A stretch of DNA of 64,000 bases from Pseudorhodobacter aquimaris (GCF_001202025.1 NZ_LGHS01000076.1:248001-312000), one strand, 5' to 3'. Positions 1-9,238 are shown, counted from the first letter of the stretch. Notes: a model not told the origin generated them from the sequence alone. Translations and numbers: made by a program.

Positions 1-131
1 CATGGCATAACCTACATTACTATCAAGATCTTATGGCGGGTATGCGAGACGCCATCTCAACTGGCACATTGGCCGCTTTTGTCGCGGAGTTTCATGCAAA
101 ACGGGCGGAGGGTGACATTGAACAACTCTGA
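1..131 (+). CDS. tgt: Queuine tRNA-ribosyltransferase, C-terminal end (partial)
   Basis: The frame opening at base 3 gives a 42-residue tail that starts [18 protein letters not shown] and ends at TGA 129-131. The HNL-YYQ-LMAG-R-AI pattern is the familiar C-terminal block of bacterial Tgt, which exchanges guanine for preQ1 at the wobble position of GUN anticodons. The rest of the gene lies before the window. The ccmA start follows 15 bases later, so the two may be cotranscribed. The assignment rests on a short but characteristic stretch. Confidence 0.75.
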   Translation, partial: WHNLHYYQDLMAGMRDAISTGTLAAFVAEFHAKRAEGDIEQL

Positions 132-146
132 CACCGGGGGGATGGA

Positions 147-779
147 ATGGACCTGCATGTAACCGATCTGGCCGTTGCCCGAGGCGGGCTGACGGTGCTG
201 GAGGGGGTCGGGTTTTCCCTTTTGCCGGGGCGGGCCTTGGTGCTGCGTGGACCCAATGGGATTGGCAAGACCACCCTGCTGCGCACGATTGCGGGGCTGC
301 AACCGGCGGTGGCGGGTAGTATTTCGGCGGGTGCCGAGGCCATCGCCTATGCCGCCCATGCCGACGGGTTGAAAGCCACGCTGACAGTCACCGAAAACCT
401 TGCCTTTTGGGCCGCGATCTATGGCACCGATCAGGTCGGGCCTGCCTTGGAACAGATGAACCTTGTAGAGCTGCGCGACCGTCAGGCCGCGAACCTTTCG
501 GCGGGACAGAAACGGCGGCTGGGGTTGGCGCGGCTTTTGGTGACGGGGCGGCCGGTCTGGGTGTTGGATGAGCCGACGGTCTCGCTTGATCTGGCATCGG
601 TGGCGCTGTTTGGCGATGTGATGCGCGGGCATCTGGCGCGGGGCGGATCGGCGCTGATCGCCACCCATATCGATCTGGGGCTAGAGGCCGATGTGCTGGA
701 GCTTGGCCCCTACCGTGCCCAAATCGGCGCGGGCAACGGCGGTGCTTTTGATGCTGCCTTTGGTGAGGATTTCGCATGA
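147..779 (+). CDS. ccmA: Heme exporter ATP-binding protein CcmA
   Basis: A 210-residue ABC ATPase of normal CcmA length. It has Walker [10 protein letters not shown] near residues 35-43, the signature LSAGQKRR near 117-124, and Walker B VWVLDEP near 137-143. CcmA powers the CcmABCD complex, which releases holo-CcmE after heme loading in system I cytochrome c maturation. A GGGGGGATGG stretch just before the ATG can serve as ribosome binding site. The stop overlaps the start of ccmB by four bases, so the two are translationally coupled. Confidence 0.95.
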   Translation: MDLHVTDLAVARGGLTVLEGVGFSLLPGRALVLRGPNGIGKTTLLRTIAGLQPAVAGSISAGAEAIAYAAHADGLKATLTVTENLAFWAAIYGTDQVGPALEQMNLVELRDRQAANLSAGQKRRLGLARLLVTGRPVWVLDEPTVSLDLASVALFGDVMRGHLARGGSALIATHIDLGLEADVLELGPYRAQIGAGNGGAFDAAFGEDFA

Positions 780-1432
780 TTGCGCTGTTGATCCGGGATA
801 TGCGGCTGGCGATGCGGGCGGGGGGCGGCTTTGGCCTTGGTCTTGCGTTTTTCCTGTTGGTGGCGGTGCTGGTGCCGCTGGGTGTCGGGCCGGAAAGCGC
901 CACTTTGGCCAAGATCGCGCCGGGGATCCTTTGGGTCGGCGCGCTTCTGGCCTGTCTGCTCAGCCTTGACCGGCTGTTCGCGCTGGATTTCGAGGATGGC
1001 TCTTTGGACCTTCTGGTCACGGCGCCGATCCCGCTGGAGGGTGTGGTGGCGATCAAGGCGCTGGCGCATTGGGCGGTGACGGGCCTGCCGTTGACGCTTG
1101 TGGCGCCGGTCTTGGGGATCTTGCTGAACCTGCCTGATGCGGGGTTCTACTGGCTTGTGGTGTCGCTGTTGTTGGGGACGCCGGCCCTGTCGATGATCGG
1201 GGCCTTTGGGGCTGCGTTGACCGTGGGATTGAAACGTGGCGGGCTTTTGCTGTCGCTTTTGGTGCTGCCGCTTTATGTGCCCACCCTGATTTTCGGGGCC
1301 GAGGTCGTTAAACGCGGAGCCGAGGGGATGGCAACCTCCACCCCGCTTGCCCTTTTGGCGGCCATTACGGCGGGGGCATCGGCGCTGTTGCCATTTGCCG
1401 CAGCCGCTGCAATTCGTATCAACCTTCGGTGA
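776..1432 (+). CDS. ccmB: Heme exporter membrane protein CcmB
   Basis: A 218-residue, very hydrophobic protein with about six membrane segments, the usual CcmB size. Recognisable parts are the N-terminal [15 protein letters not shown] and the inner segment [13 protein letters not shown]. CcmB is the membrane partner of CcmA in the inner-membrane CcmABCD complex. It overlaps ccmA by ATGA and precedes ccmC by 50 bases. I saw no terminator or strong promoter in that gap. Confidence 0.95.
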   Translation: MIALLIRDMRLAMRAGGGFGLGLAFFLLVAVLVPLGVGPESATLAKIAPGILWVGALLACLLSLDRLFALDFEDGSLDLLVTAPIPLEGVVAIKALAHWAVTGLPLTLVAPVLGILLNLPDAGFYWLVVSLLLGTPALSMIGAFGAALTVGLKRGGLLLSLLVLPLYVPTLIFGAEVVKRGAEGMATSTPLALLAAITAGASALLPFAAAAAIRINLR

Positions 1433-1482
1433 AGACTGTGATAAGCCTTGTCGTCGAAATTATGAAAGTCTAGCTAATCGCC

Positions 1483-2211
1483 ATGTCACTTTGGGAATAT
1501 GCAAATCCGCAGAAATTCATGCAGCTGTCGCGCAGGGTCTTGCCCTTTGTTGCGGCGGCCTCGGTTTTATGCCTGCTCGGGGGGCTGGCTTGGGGGTTTT
1601 TCGGCACGCCGGATGACTACAAGCAAGGGTCGACGGTCAAGATCATCTACCTGCATGTGCCCGCCGCGATGATGGCGATCAATGCCTGGGTGATGATGCT
1701 GGCGGCCTCGCTGGTCTGGCTGATCCGGCGGCACCATGTGTCGGCGCTGGCGGCCAAGGCGGCGGCGCCCGTGGGGCTTACCTTTACGCTGATCGCACTG
1801 GCGACGGGCGCGCTTTGGGGTCAGCCGATGTGGGGCACATGGTGGGCGTGGGACCCGCGGCTGACCAGCTTTTTGATCCTCGCGCTGTTCTACCTTGGAT
1901 ATATGGCACTTTGGCAGGCGGTGGATGATCCCGATACGGCGGCCGATCTGACGGGGGTTTTATGCATCGTGGGATCGGTCTTTGCGCTGTTGTCCCGCTA
2001 TGCGGTGAATTTCTGGAACCAGGGGCTGCATCAGGGTGCGTCCCTGTCACTGGATAAGGAAGAGAATGTGGCCGATGTGTTCTGGTTCCCGCTATTGGTT
2101 TGCATTGCGGGATTTGTCTTGCTGTTTCTGACACTGGTTTTGCTGCGCACACGGACCGAAATCCGGTCGCGGCGGTTAAATGCGCTTTTGGCGCGGGAGC
2201 GGATGGGATGA
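1483..2211 (+). CDS. ccmC: Heme transporter CcmC
   Basis: A 242-residue protein with six predicted membrane helices. It carries the tryptophan-rich heme-handling motif WGTWWAWDPRLTS (around residues 119-131) on a periplasmic loop; conserved histidines flank such motifs in this family. CcmC presents heme to CcmE. The upstream gap has only a weak Shine-Dalgarno sequence. Its TGA overlaps the ATG of ccmD, as is common in these clusters. Confidence 0.95.
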   Translation: MSLWEYANPQKFMQLSRRVLPFVAAASVLCLLGGLAWGFFGTPDDYKQGSTVKIIYLHVPAAMMAINAWVMMLAASLVWLIRRHHVSALAAKAAAPVGLTFTLIALATGALWGQPMWGTWWAWDPRLTSFLILALFYLGYMALWQAVDDPDTAADLTGVLCIVGSVFALLSRYAVNFWNQGLHQGASLSLDKEENVADVFWFPLLVCIAGFVLLFLTLVLLRTRTEIRSRRLNALLARERMG

Positions 2212-2384
2212 TACCAGATCTTGGAAAATACGCCGATGCTGTGCTTGGCTCTTATGCCGCATCGCTGGGTTTGATTACGGCTTTGGTCGCATGGAGCCTG
2301 TGGCGAGGGGCCCGCATCCGGCGCACCCTTGCTGAGGTGGAGGCACGTGCCGCAAAAGCCAAGGAGGCAAAGCGCAATGTCTAA
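2208..2384 (+). CDS. ccmD: Heme exporter protein CcmD
   Basis: A 58-residue protein beginning MIPDLGKYADAVLGSYAAS, with one membrane helix (about residues 17-33) and a charged alanine/lysine-rich cytoplasmic tail. This is the normal size and pattern of CcmD, the small subunit that stabilises CcmABC and aids release of heme-loaded CcmE. I chose the ATG at 2208 because it overlaps the ccmC stop and matches the family N-terminus. The 3' end overlaps the ccmG start. Confidence 0.9.
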   Translation: MIPDLGKYADAVLGSYAASLGLITALVAWSLWRGARIRRTLAEVEARAAKAKEAKRNV

Positions 2385-2904
2385 GCTGTTGATGTTCCTG
2401 CCGCCGGTCTTGTTTGTTGGGCTGACGGCATTGTTTGTGGTGGGGATGAACCGCGACGATCCCGACAGCCTACCCTCGGCGTTCACTGGCAAAATCGCGC
2501 CAGCGGTTACGGTTGTGGCATTGGCCGATCACCCGCTTTTCACCGAAGAGGATCTGCGTGCGCCGGGGGTGAAGCTGGTGAACTTCTGGGCGAGCTGGTG
2601 CGCGCCTTGTCGGGCCGAACATCCGATGCTGGAACAGCTTGCCGATGAGGGGGTTGCCATTTACGGTGTGAACTACAAGGATAACGCACCGGCAGCCGAG
2701 GGGTTTCTGGCCGAGATGGGCAACCCTTACCGCGCGATCGGCACGGATGAGCGGCGCATGTCCATCGACTGGGGAATCACCGGCGTTCCCGAAACCTTTG
2801 TGATTAACGGTGAGGGGCGGATCATCCTGCGCTTTGCCGGGCCGATCACCGAGGCCGAGCTTGAACGCAGCATCCGTCCAGCAATTGCCGAGGCGGCGAA
2901 CTGA
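2377..2904 (+). CDS. ccmG: Thiol:disulfide interchange protein CcmG/DsbE
   Basis: A 175-residue membrane-anchored thioredoxin-fold protein with an N-terminal signal anchor (residues 4-24). The active site is WASWCAPCRAEHP with Cys75 and Cys78, and the cis-proline region is GVPETFVI. It keeps apocytochrome c or its partner reduced in the periplasm for heme ligation. The ATG at 2377 overlaps the ccmD stop and sits ten bases after an AAGGAGG ribosome binding site. It is the last gene of the ccm block. Confidence 0.95.
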   Translation: MSKLLMFLPPVLFVGLTALFVVGMNRDDPDSLPSAFTGKIAPAVTVVALADHPLFTEEDLRAPGVKLVNFWASWCAPCRAEHPMLEQLADEGVAIYGVNYKDNAPAAEGFLAEMGNPYRAIGTDERRMSIDWGITGVPETFVINGEGRIILRFAGPITEAELERSIRPAIAEAAN

Positions 2905-2928
2905 TTGCGCGGGGGGCCACTGTTGAGG

Positions 2929-3075
2929 TCAAAACAGCCCTTGCATCAGGACCAGAAGTGACAGTCCGATAATCGCAGGACCCCAAGGTAATGGCGGGTC
3001 GCCCGCGCTACGCGATGGGGCCTTGCGCAGGAATTGATCGATTTCACTCTGCGGGGCGGGGGTTGTAAAACGCAT
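2929..3075 (-). CDS. Small single-span membrane protein, unknown function
   Basis: Convergent with ccmG. The minus strand encodes a 48-residue protein with a polar N-terminal half and a C-terminal hydrophobic helix (PAIIGLSLLVLMQGLF), so it is probably tail-anchored. I chose the ATG at 3075 because AAAGG lies seven bases upstream; in-frame ATGs at 3081, 3090 and 3111 are possible too. I do not recognise the family. A short ORF like this could be spurious, but composition and ribosome binding site favour a real gene. Confidence 0.5.
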   Translation of the reverse strand: MRFTTPAPQSEIDQFLRKAPSRSAGDPPLPWGPAIIGLSLLVLMQGLF

Positions 3076-3240
3076 CTGCATGCCTTTCATAGTAAACGGT
3101 GCATTTACCATGCCTGAGACTGGTTAAGGCCACCCTAACGCCTGTGCCTTTATCATCGTGTTGATGTTTATACGGACGGTAGGGGAAGAATGCCGTAATT
3201 GAGTGTTGCGCGCAGCTAGGCCAATGAATAGGGCTGGTTT

Positions 3241-4746
3241 ATGAAAAACGTCCTTGTATTTGACCTTGGCGGCAGCAGCTTGCGGGTTGCGATTGTGTCG
3301 GAAGATCGCGAAGTGCTGGATCTGGTTCAGATCCCCATGAGCATCGAAAAGTGTCCCGATAACGCATATGAGGTCAACCCGGAGCTATGGTGGGATGGGT
3401 TTTGTGAAGCCTGTTCACAATTGCTGCGCAGCGGTGCCGATTTCGGGGATATAGCGGCGATTGCGGGTTGCGGCCTTACGCGCAGCCAAGTGGCGATGGA
3501 TGCCAAAGGGCAGGCGGTGCATCCCGCCATCACCTTTCAGGATGCGCGTGCGTCGGATGTTCTGGCGCAATGCGGTGCGGCGGCGACACCTACGCTCGCA
3601 CGTCATCTGGCAAGGCTTAGCCCCTTTGATCCCCTTGCGCGGATGATCTGGTTGCAACTAGCGCGGCCGGATCTTTGGGCGCAGGTCGAAACCGTCATTG
3701 AGCCGAAAGATTTCCTCAACTTCAAGCTCACGGGGGTCTATGCCTCTGACCGGATTTCGCAGAATGCGACAACGGCTTTCATGGACAGCCTTGATCAGGA
3801 TGCCGCCTCGGAGCTGGGGATAGAGAGATCCGTCTTGCCGCGTCTTCTGGGACCATTTGACAGGGTCGGGACGGTGACGGCGCAACCGGACGACCCGCTT
3901 ATGGGGCTGCAAGGGGTGCCCGTGTTTTGCGGCTCACACGATACTTGGACCTGCGTTTTGGGCAGTGGCGGGCTGCGGCATGGGGCGGCATATAACATTT
4001 CGGGGACAAGCGATGTGTTCGGCGTCATCACCGACAGCCCTTACCGTCGTGAGGGGCTGATGACGGTGCAATGGGGGGATGAGCATTGGCAACTCGGCGG
4101 GCCAAGTCAGGGGGCCGCATCGCGGTTGCAATGGGCGGTAGATCGTTTCATGCCTCAAAGGACGATTAAAGACGCCCTTACGCAAAGCCACGCGAAACAT
4201 GGCAAAACGCCCCTCTTTATCCCGTTTCTGGAAGGGGAGCGGGCCCCCTATTGGGACCATGATTTGCGGGGGGCCTTTCTGGGGCTTGATCCCGATACCA
4301 CGCCGCAGGATTTTATCTGGGCGGTTGCAGAGGGGATTACCTATCTAAGCCGGGTCATTCTGGAACGTGCAGAGGCGGAAACCCGTGAGACATGCTCACA
4401 TATCTGTTTTTCGGGCGGATTGTCGAATAGCGCGGTTTTATGCCAGCTAAAGGCGGATATTCTGGGCAGGCCGGTTTTTGTGGCTGATGTGCCTGAGTCG
4501 GGGCTGATTGGTGCAGCAAGCGTGGCCCTTGCGACATCTGACGATATAGAGGCGATCACCACGGACCTTTTGGCCAATGGCCGCTGGTATCATCCCGACC
4601 CCATCGCTTGCGCGGCCCATAACGCGCGCTATGCCATTTTTGAGGCCGCCTGCACCGCGCTGACGCCGGTGTCACACCGCATTGCACAGCTTGCAAAGGC
4701 ACAAGATCGCGGCAAAGGGCTGGAAACACCCTTTGCGGTCCAATAA
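3241..4746 (+). CDS. FGGY-family carbohydrate kinase
   Basis: A 501-residue kinase of the FGGY type (xylulokinase/gluconokinase-like). The N-terminal phosphate-1 motif is VFDLGGSSLRVAIV, a GCGLTRSQVAMD segment follows, and the C-terminal FGGY signature region includes ICFSGGLSNSAVLCQLKADI with VPESGLIGAASVA. These enzymes phosphorylate sugars or polyols with ATP. It is followed by an ABC permease, binding protein and ATPase, so it probably phosphorylates the sugar they import. The substrate cannot be told from sequence. No sugar isomerase, dehydrogenase or regulator sits next to it. Confidence 0.85.
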   Translation: MKNVLVFDLGGSSLRVAIVSEDREVLDLVQIPMSIEKCPDNAYEVNPELWWDGFCEACSQLLRSGADFGDIAAIAGCGLTRSQVAMDAKGQAVHPAITFQDARASDVLAQCGAAATPTLARHLARLSPFDPLARMIWLQLARPDLWAQVETVIEPKDFLNFKLTGVYASDRISQNATTAFMDSLDQDAASELGIERSVLPRLLGPFDRVGTVTAQPDDPLMGLQGVPVFCGSHDTWTCVLGSGGLRHGAAYNISGTSDVFGVITDSPYRREGLMTVQWGDEHWQLGGPSQGAASRLQWAVDRFMPQRTIKDALTQSHAKHGKTPLFIPFLEGERAPYWDHDLRGAFLGLDPDTTPQDFIWAVAEGITYLSRVILERAEAETRETCSHICFSGGLSNSAVLCQLKADILGRPVFVADVPESGLIGAASVALATSDDIEAITTDLLANGRWYHPDPIACAAHNARYAIFEAACTALTPVSHRIAQLAKAQDRGKGLETPFAVQ

Positions 4747-4822
4747 GGTCCGGGGCGATGCTGTGGCGCGCCTTTGGCCGTGTCTTTTCAAACGGCACAC
4801 CATAAAAACAGGTATGCGTTAG

Positions 4823-5755
4823 ATGATCGAAAAATATGGCACGTTCTTTGCGGGTATCGCCCTGTTTGTCTTTCTGCTGATATTCGCTGATAACTTCGCA
4901 TCGGTCGCAAATCTGCTCAATATTCTAAAGCAGGCCAGCTTTCTGTCCATTCTGGCAATCGGCTTTACCTTTGCGCTGATCACATCCGAGTTGGATCTGT
5001 CCTTTGCCAATATTTGCAGCCTGTCGGGTGTGATTGTCGGGATGATGATCTTTAACGGGCTGCCTTGGCCCTTGGCGGTGGTTGCAGGGATTGGCTTGGG
5101 GACCCTTGCGGGGGTGCTTAACGGATTTCTGGTCACGGTGCTGAAGGTGCCGTCCCTGATCGCGACGCTTGGCACCTCTTCGGTCGCGAATGGATTGGCC
5201 TTCATGCTGACGGGGGGCGTTGCCTTTGTGGGGCGGTGGGACCCGAATTTCCTGTTTCTTGCGCGGGGCAAGCTGGGGCCTGTTCCGTTGATTGTCATCG
5301 TTCTGGTGGTTGTTGTCGGGATCGCCTTGGTGTTTTCGACCCAAACGCGGGCGGGTGTGCATTTACAAGCCACCGGCGAGAATGAAGAGGCGGCGCGGCG
5401 CGCGGGCATCAATACCCGCCGGAACAAGGTCATTGGGCTGGCGCTCTCGGGGGCGGCGGCCGGTTTTACCGCCGTGCTGCTGGTGGCGAACCTGTCCTCG
5501 GCGGCGCCGCAAATGGGCGGTGATTTCATGCTTTTGGGGATCGCGGCCACGCTTTTGGGTATGACCATGTTCACCCCCGCTAAGCCGAATATTCTGGGCA
5601 CTGTTGTCGGGGCCTTGATCATCGTGATGCTTGGCAATGGTTTGATCCTGCTGGGCGCGCAATATTACGTGCAAGATATCATGCTGGGTATCATCATCAT
5701 CGCCTCGGTCGCCGTATCTGCATCGACATTGAAACAGGCGGCATTCAGCCTTTAA
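4823..5755 (+). CDS. Sugar ABC transporter permease (RbsC-type)
   Basis: A 310-residue inner-membrane protein with eight to ten hydrophobic segments, typical of the CUT2 (ribose/xylose/fructose) permeases. The family coupling motif is visible as GENEEAARRAGI (about residues 190-201), where the ATPase docks. It lies 76 bases after the kinase and 20 bases before the binding-protein gene. One permease gene is normal for CUT2 systems, which use a homodimer. Confidence 0.9.
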   Translation: MIEKYGTFFAGIALFVFLLIFADNFASVANLLNILKQASFLSILAIGFTFALITSELDLSFANICSLSGVIVGMMIFNGLPWPLAVVAGIGLGTLAGVLNGFLVTVLKVPSLIATLGTSSVANGLAFMLTGGVAFVGRWDPNFLFLARGKLGPVPLIVIVLVVVVGIALVFSTQTRAGVHLQATGENEEAARRAGINTRRNKVIGLALSGAAAGFTAVLLVANLSSAAPQMGGDFMLLGIAATLLGMTMFTPAKPNILGTVVGALIIVMLGNGLILLGAQYYVQDIMLGIIIIASVAVSASTLKQAAFSL

Positions 5756-5775
5756 TCAGCCAATAGGGAAAAAAT

Positions 5776-6723
5776 ATGAAGTTTTTGAAATCAACCGCCG
5801 GGCTTTGTGCGCTTATGACATCGGCCTTGTTTGCCGGTCAGGCGCTGGCCTTTGATCTGGGTGTTGTGGCGTTCCAGATGTCGTCCGAAACCCATGCCCG
5901 TTGCGCCAATGCCGCCGAGGCCCATGCCAAAGGTCTGGGCTGGGATGTTCAGGTGCTGAATTCTAACGGCAGCTTGCAAACCCATTCCGAGCAGATCGAG
6001 AACCTCATCCTCTCTGCCCCCGATGCGATCCTCGTCTGCATGTCGAAACCGATTGAGGCAGACGCCCAATTTGCCGCCGCCAAAGAGGCGGGGATTCCGG
6101 TGATTTCCGTCGTCAGCGGCTCCAGCCCGCATACGTTGTTTGATGTTCAGGTCAATGAATACGGGGTGGGGGCGGAATCTGCGCTGTACCTTTTGGGCAC
6201 CATCGATTTTGAGGGCGGTATCCTTGTGCAGCGCTTTGAGGCAAATGCAGGGACGCGGATCAGGGGGGCGGTGCTCTCGGCTGTTCTGGCCGAAAACCCT
6301 GCGGTTACGGTTGTGGGCGAACATTCCATGGCGCGGACCAAAAGCTGGCGCGATGATGTGCGCAACGGGATGCAGGCGCTGATTTTGCAGCAGGCTGGCA
6401 AGTTCAAAGGCGTTTGGGCGTCCTTTGACGGGCAGGCGTTCATCATTGATGACCTGCTCAAGGAGGCGGGGCTGAACAAGGGGGATGTGTCGCTGGTGTC
6501 CATTGATGGCGGCCAAGAGGTGTTCCAACGCATTCTGGACCCGCAATCCATGATGACGGCCACGGTCTCTATTCCGTTTGAGGAAATGGCCATTGCCGCC
6601 GTGGATGCGATGAAGGCGATCGTGGTGGACGGCAAGGCCAAAGAAGAGATCGTCAAAGGCCCCTATATGTTCATGCCGGCAATTCTGGTGGATGCAAATA
6701 ACGCCGCTGACTATATCGACTAA
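5776..6723 (+). CDS. Sugar ABC transporter periplasmic binding protein (RbsB-like)
   Basis: A 315-residue precursor with a classical signal peptide (residues 1-25, ending GQALA before FDLGVV). The mature part has the periplasmic-binding-protein type I pattern, including LNSNGSLQTHSEQIENLI and SIDGG near residue 245. A good AGGGAAA ribosome binding site precedes the ATG. It delivers sugar to the adjacent CUT2 permease. The ligand is unknown. Confidence 0.88.
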   Translation: MKFLKSTAGLCALMTSALFAGQALAFDLGVVAFQMSSETHARCANAAEAHAKGLGWDVQVLNSNGSLQTHSEQIENLILSAPDAILVCMSKPIEADAQFAAAKEAGIPVISVVSGSSPHTLFDVQVNEYGVGAESALYLLGTIDFEGGILVQRFEANAGTRIRGAVLSAVLAENPAVTVVGEHSMARTKSWRDDVRNGMQALILQQAGKFKGVWASFDGQAFIIDDLLKEAGLNKGDVSLVSIDGGQEVFQRILDPQSMMTATVSIPFEEMAIAAVDAMKAIVVDGKAKEEIVKGPYMFMPAILVDANNAADYID

Positions 6724-6760
6724 CCTGTTCTCTGACGCCCCGGCCATAAGGAAAGAAACC

Positions 6761-7516
6761 ATGTCTTCAAAGATCGTGATGAAGAATATCTTCAAGAATT
6801 ATGGCGCGGTCCAAGCCCTGCGGGGCGTCAGTATTGATATTAAAGAGGGCGATGTTCACGCGATCTGCGGTGACAATGGCGCGGGGAAATCGACCCTCAT
6901 CAAGATCCTCTCGGGGGTTGAGACCCCCGAGAGTGGCGAGCTATGGGTGAGCAATAGCGCGCGCAAATTCACCAGCCCGACGGATGCGCTGACATCGGGG
7001 ATTGCGACGATCCATCAGGATCTGGCGGTTGCGCCGCGTATGACCATTGCCCAAAATATCTTTATGGGTGCAGAGCTTACCAAGAAAGTTCTGGGCGTGA
7101 CCTTGCTGGATAAACCGGCCATGCGGCGCGATGCTTTGGGCTATATGTCCCAGCTTAACAAGTCGATCACCGATATGGACACCAAGGTAGAGGCCCTGTC
7201 CGGCGGGCAAAGCCAAGCGGTCGCGATTTGCAGGGCGCTGCGCTGGAACGCCGATATCGTCATTCTGGATGAACCCACGGCCGCCCTTGGTGTGCGCGAA
7301 ACCGAACAGGTGCTTGAATTAATCCGCGCGCTTAAACATGCGGGCAAGACCGTTATCCTGATCAGCCACGCCATGAAGGATGTTGTGGCCGTCGCGGATC
7401 GGGTCAGTATCCTGCGGCGTGGTGAGAACCAGATTGATCTGGATGCCGCCAATCTGACGGCAGATGCCTTGTCACATTACATTCTGAGCGGTGACAGAGA
7501 CAGCCGGGCGGCCTGA
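6761..7516 (+). CDS. Sugar ABC transporter ATP-binding protein, single domain
   Basis: A 251-residue ATPase with Walker A GDNGAGKST, signature LSGGQSQAVAI and Walker B VILDEPTAALG. The G-D-N-G-A-G-K-S-T loop is characteristic of CUT2 ATPases. Most CUT2 ATPases (RbsA, XylG) are tandem proteins of about 500 residues; this one is a single domain, as in fructose FrcA-type systems, and would act as a homodimer. I chose the ATG at 6761 because of the AAGGAAAG site before it; the longer upstream frame overlaps the binding-protein gene. Confidence 0.9.
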   Translation: MSSKIVMKNIFKNYGAVQALRGVSIDIKEGDVHAICGDNGAGKSTLIKILSGVETPESGELWVSNSARKFTSPTDALTSGIATIHQDLAVAPRMTIAQNIFMGAELTKKVLGVTLLDKPAMRRDALGYMSQLNKSITDMDTKVEALSGGQSQAVAICRALRWNADIVILDEPTAALGVRETEQVLELIRALKHAGKTVILISHAMKDVVAVADRVSILRRGENQIDLDAANLTADALSHYILSGDRDSRAA

Positions 7517-7787
7517 TTTAGCCAATGTGATTCTGGCCGCAGCGCGGCAAAACCGGTACAGGTGATCTGTTGCAGGTGGGGGCGTCCTGATCCCGGCGGC
7601 TTGTAAAAGCTGCTGCGCATTGCGCATCTCTTTTCGCATTATCAATGACCTAGACAGCAAGGGCTGGTCGAGCGGGTCTTTGACCACGGCGAGATGGAAT
7701 AATTATATTTTCATTTTTTCTTTACTCGCAAAAATATTTGCATATCAATGTCGGAGGACAAAAGATCCGTTCAATCAGGGTGTATAT
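7517..7787 (+). other. Intergenic region, leader of the amino acid ABC operon
   Basis: These 271 bases between two transporter operons hold no convincing gene. The last 90 bases turn AT-rich (about 7697-7745), unlike the surrounding DNA, which suits a promoter. I see no clear -35/-10 pair. A short GC hairpin near 7532-7545 (GCCGC-AGC-GCGGC) could end the upstream operon but lacks a T-run. Confidence 0.4.
7728..7741. promoter_or_regulatory. Imperfect palindrome, candidate operator
   Basis: GCAAAAATATTTGC has arms GCAAA and TTTGC around an AATA core. It sits 47 bases before the binding-protein ATG in the AT-rich leader. The operon ends in an RpiR-type regulator gene, so this could be its binding site. 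That link is inference; short AT palindromes also arise by chance. Confidence 0.3.
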
Positions 7788-8526
7788 ATGAATACCTTCA
7801 AAAAAACTGGCTGCCGTTGCGGCCCTTGCGATCTCTGCGACCAGTGCCTCGGCCCAAGATTTGATCGTCGCAACAGATACGGCCTTCGTTCCGTTCGAGT
7901 TCAAACAAGACGGCAAATACGTCGGCTTTGACATTGATCTGTGGGATGCCATCGCCACCGATATGGGCGTCAGCTATGAACTGCGTCCGATGGATTTCGG
8001 CGGGATTATTCCTGCGTTGCAAACGGGGCAGGTCGATGTGGCGCTGGCCGGCATCACGATCAAAGATGAGCGCAAAGAGGTTATCGACTTTTCCGACGGC
8101 TATTACGACAGCGGTTTTCTGTTGATGGTGCCAAGCGATAGCGACATCACCGGCGAGGCCGATCTGGCAGGCAAGGCTGTTGCGCTGAAAACGGGGACTT
8201 CTGCTGCGGATTACGCAAATAGCAACTTCAAGGAAAGCGAGCTGCGTCTGTTCCCCAATATTGACAACGCCTATCTGGAACTGCGGACGGGGCGCGTGGA
8301 TGCCGCCATGCATGACACGCCTAACGTGCTGTATTACATCGCAAATGCTGGTGACGGCGCGGTCAAGGCCGTGGGCTCACAGATGTTGGCACATGAATAT
8401 GGCATCGGCTTTCCAAAGGGCAGCGAATGGGTTGAGCGTGTGAATGCCTCGCTGGCCGCAATGAAAAAAGACGGCCGCTATGATGCGATCTTCTCCAAGT
8501 GGTTCGGTCAGGCACCGGCGAAGTAA
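7788..8526 (+). CDS. Amino acid ABC transporter binding protein (GlnH-like), apparent frameshift in signal peptide
   Basis: The mature part (from about 7855) is a clear type II amino-acid binding protein, with DLIVATDTAFVPFEFKQ, GQVDVALAGITIKDERK and DFSDGYYDSGF as in glutamine-binding proteins. The only sensible start, ATG 7788 after CAGGG, reads MNTFKK and then leaves the frame. Dropping one A from the seven-A run at 7800-7806 joins it to LAAVAALAISATSASA, a normal signal peptide. Either the run carries a one-base insertion or error, or slippage restores the frame. The downstream frame alone could start only at CTG 7807 or TTG 7861, the latter without a signal peptide. Confidence 0.75.
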
Positions 8527-8581
8527 ATCACGAAAAATGCCTGCGTCATCTGTGGCGCAGGCGATTTGAGGGGAAGATATC

Positions 8582-9238
8582 ATGCAGGTCGACTGGTCTA
8601 TCATGTTCGACTTTATCCCGCAGCTTATTGCCGGGGCAAAAGTCACAATCTACATTACCGTGCTTGGCCTGATCGGGGGCATTGTTCTGGGCTCTATCGC
8701 CGGGTTGATGCGCGCCTATGGCGGCAAGATACTGAACGCCATCGCCTTTACCTATATCGAGCTGATCCGCGGCACGCCCATCGTTGTTCAGGTCATGTTC
8801 CTGTATTTCGCGCTGCCGGTGCTGGCCGATATCCGTATTGATCCGATGTCTGCGGCCGTTCTGGCGATTGTCGTCAATGCCGGCGCCTATATCGCGGAAA
8901 TCGTGCGGGGCGCGTTTTTGTCGATCAACAAGGGGCTGACCGAGGCGGGGCTGGCCATCGGCATGCCGCATTGGAAGGTCTTGCTCTATATCATCGGGCC
9001 GCTGGCCTTTCGCCGCCTGATTCCGCCGCTTGGCAACCAGTTTATCGTGAGCCTCAAGGACACTTCGTTGTTCATCGTCATCGGTGTCGGTGAATTGACC
9101 CGCACCGGACAGGAGATTATGGCCGCCAATTTCCGCGCGGTTGAGATCTGGACCGCCGTGGCGATCTGCTACCTCATCATGACGGGTACAATGACGTTTG
9201 CCTTGCGCAGCGTGGAAAAGCGGATGAAAATTCTATGA
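8582..9238 (+). CDS. Amino acid ABC transporter permease (GlnP-like)
   Basis: A 218-residue inner-membrane permease of the His/Glu/Gln/Arg family with about five helices. Diagnostic stretches are [18 protein letters not shown] and the EAA loop [29 protein letters not shown] site precedes the ATG. The last four bases overlap the ATPase gene. It forms the channel for the binding protein encoded upstream. Confidence 0.92.
   Translation: MQVDWSIMFDFIPQLIAGAKVTIYITVLGLIGGIVLGSIAGLMRAYGGKILNAIAFTYIELIRGTPIVVQVMFLYFALPVLADIRIDPMSAAVLAIVVNAGAYIAEIVRGAFLSINKGLTEAGLAIGMPHWKVLLYIIGPLAFRRLIPPLGNQFIVSLKDTSLFIVIGVGELTRTGQEIMAANFRAVEIWTAVAICYLIMTGTMTFALRSVEKRMKIL

Noticed and set aside
3124-3139. TTAA-N7-CTAAC resembling a gapped CtrA box upstream of the FGGY kinase.
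   Set aside because: One mismatch and very low information; such matches arise by chance and the flanking genes are not cell-cycle genes.
7620-7931. A 103-codon frame running through ATG 7788 as a cysteine-rich small protein.
   Set aside because: Its cysteine-rich end (GCRCGPCDLCDQC) is simply the signal-peptide DNA of the binding protein read in the wrong frame.
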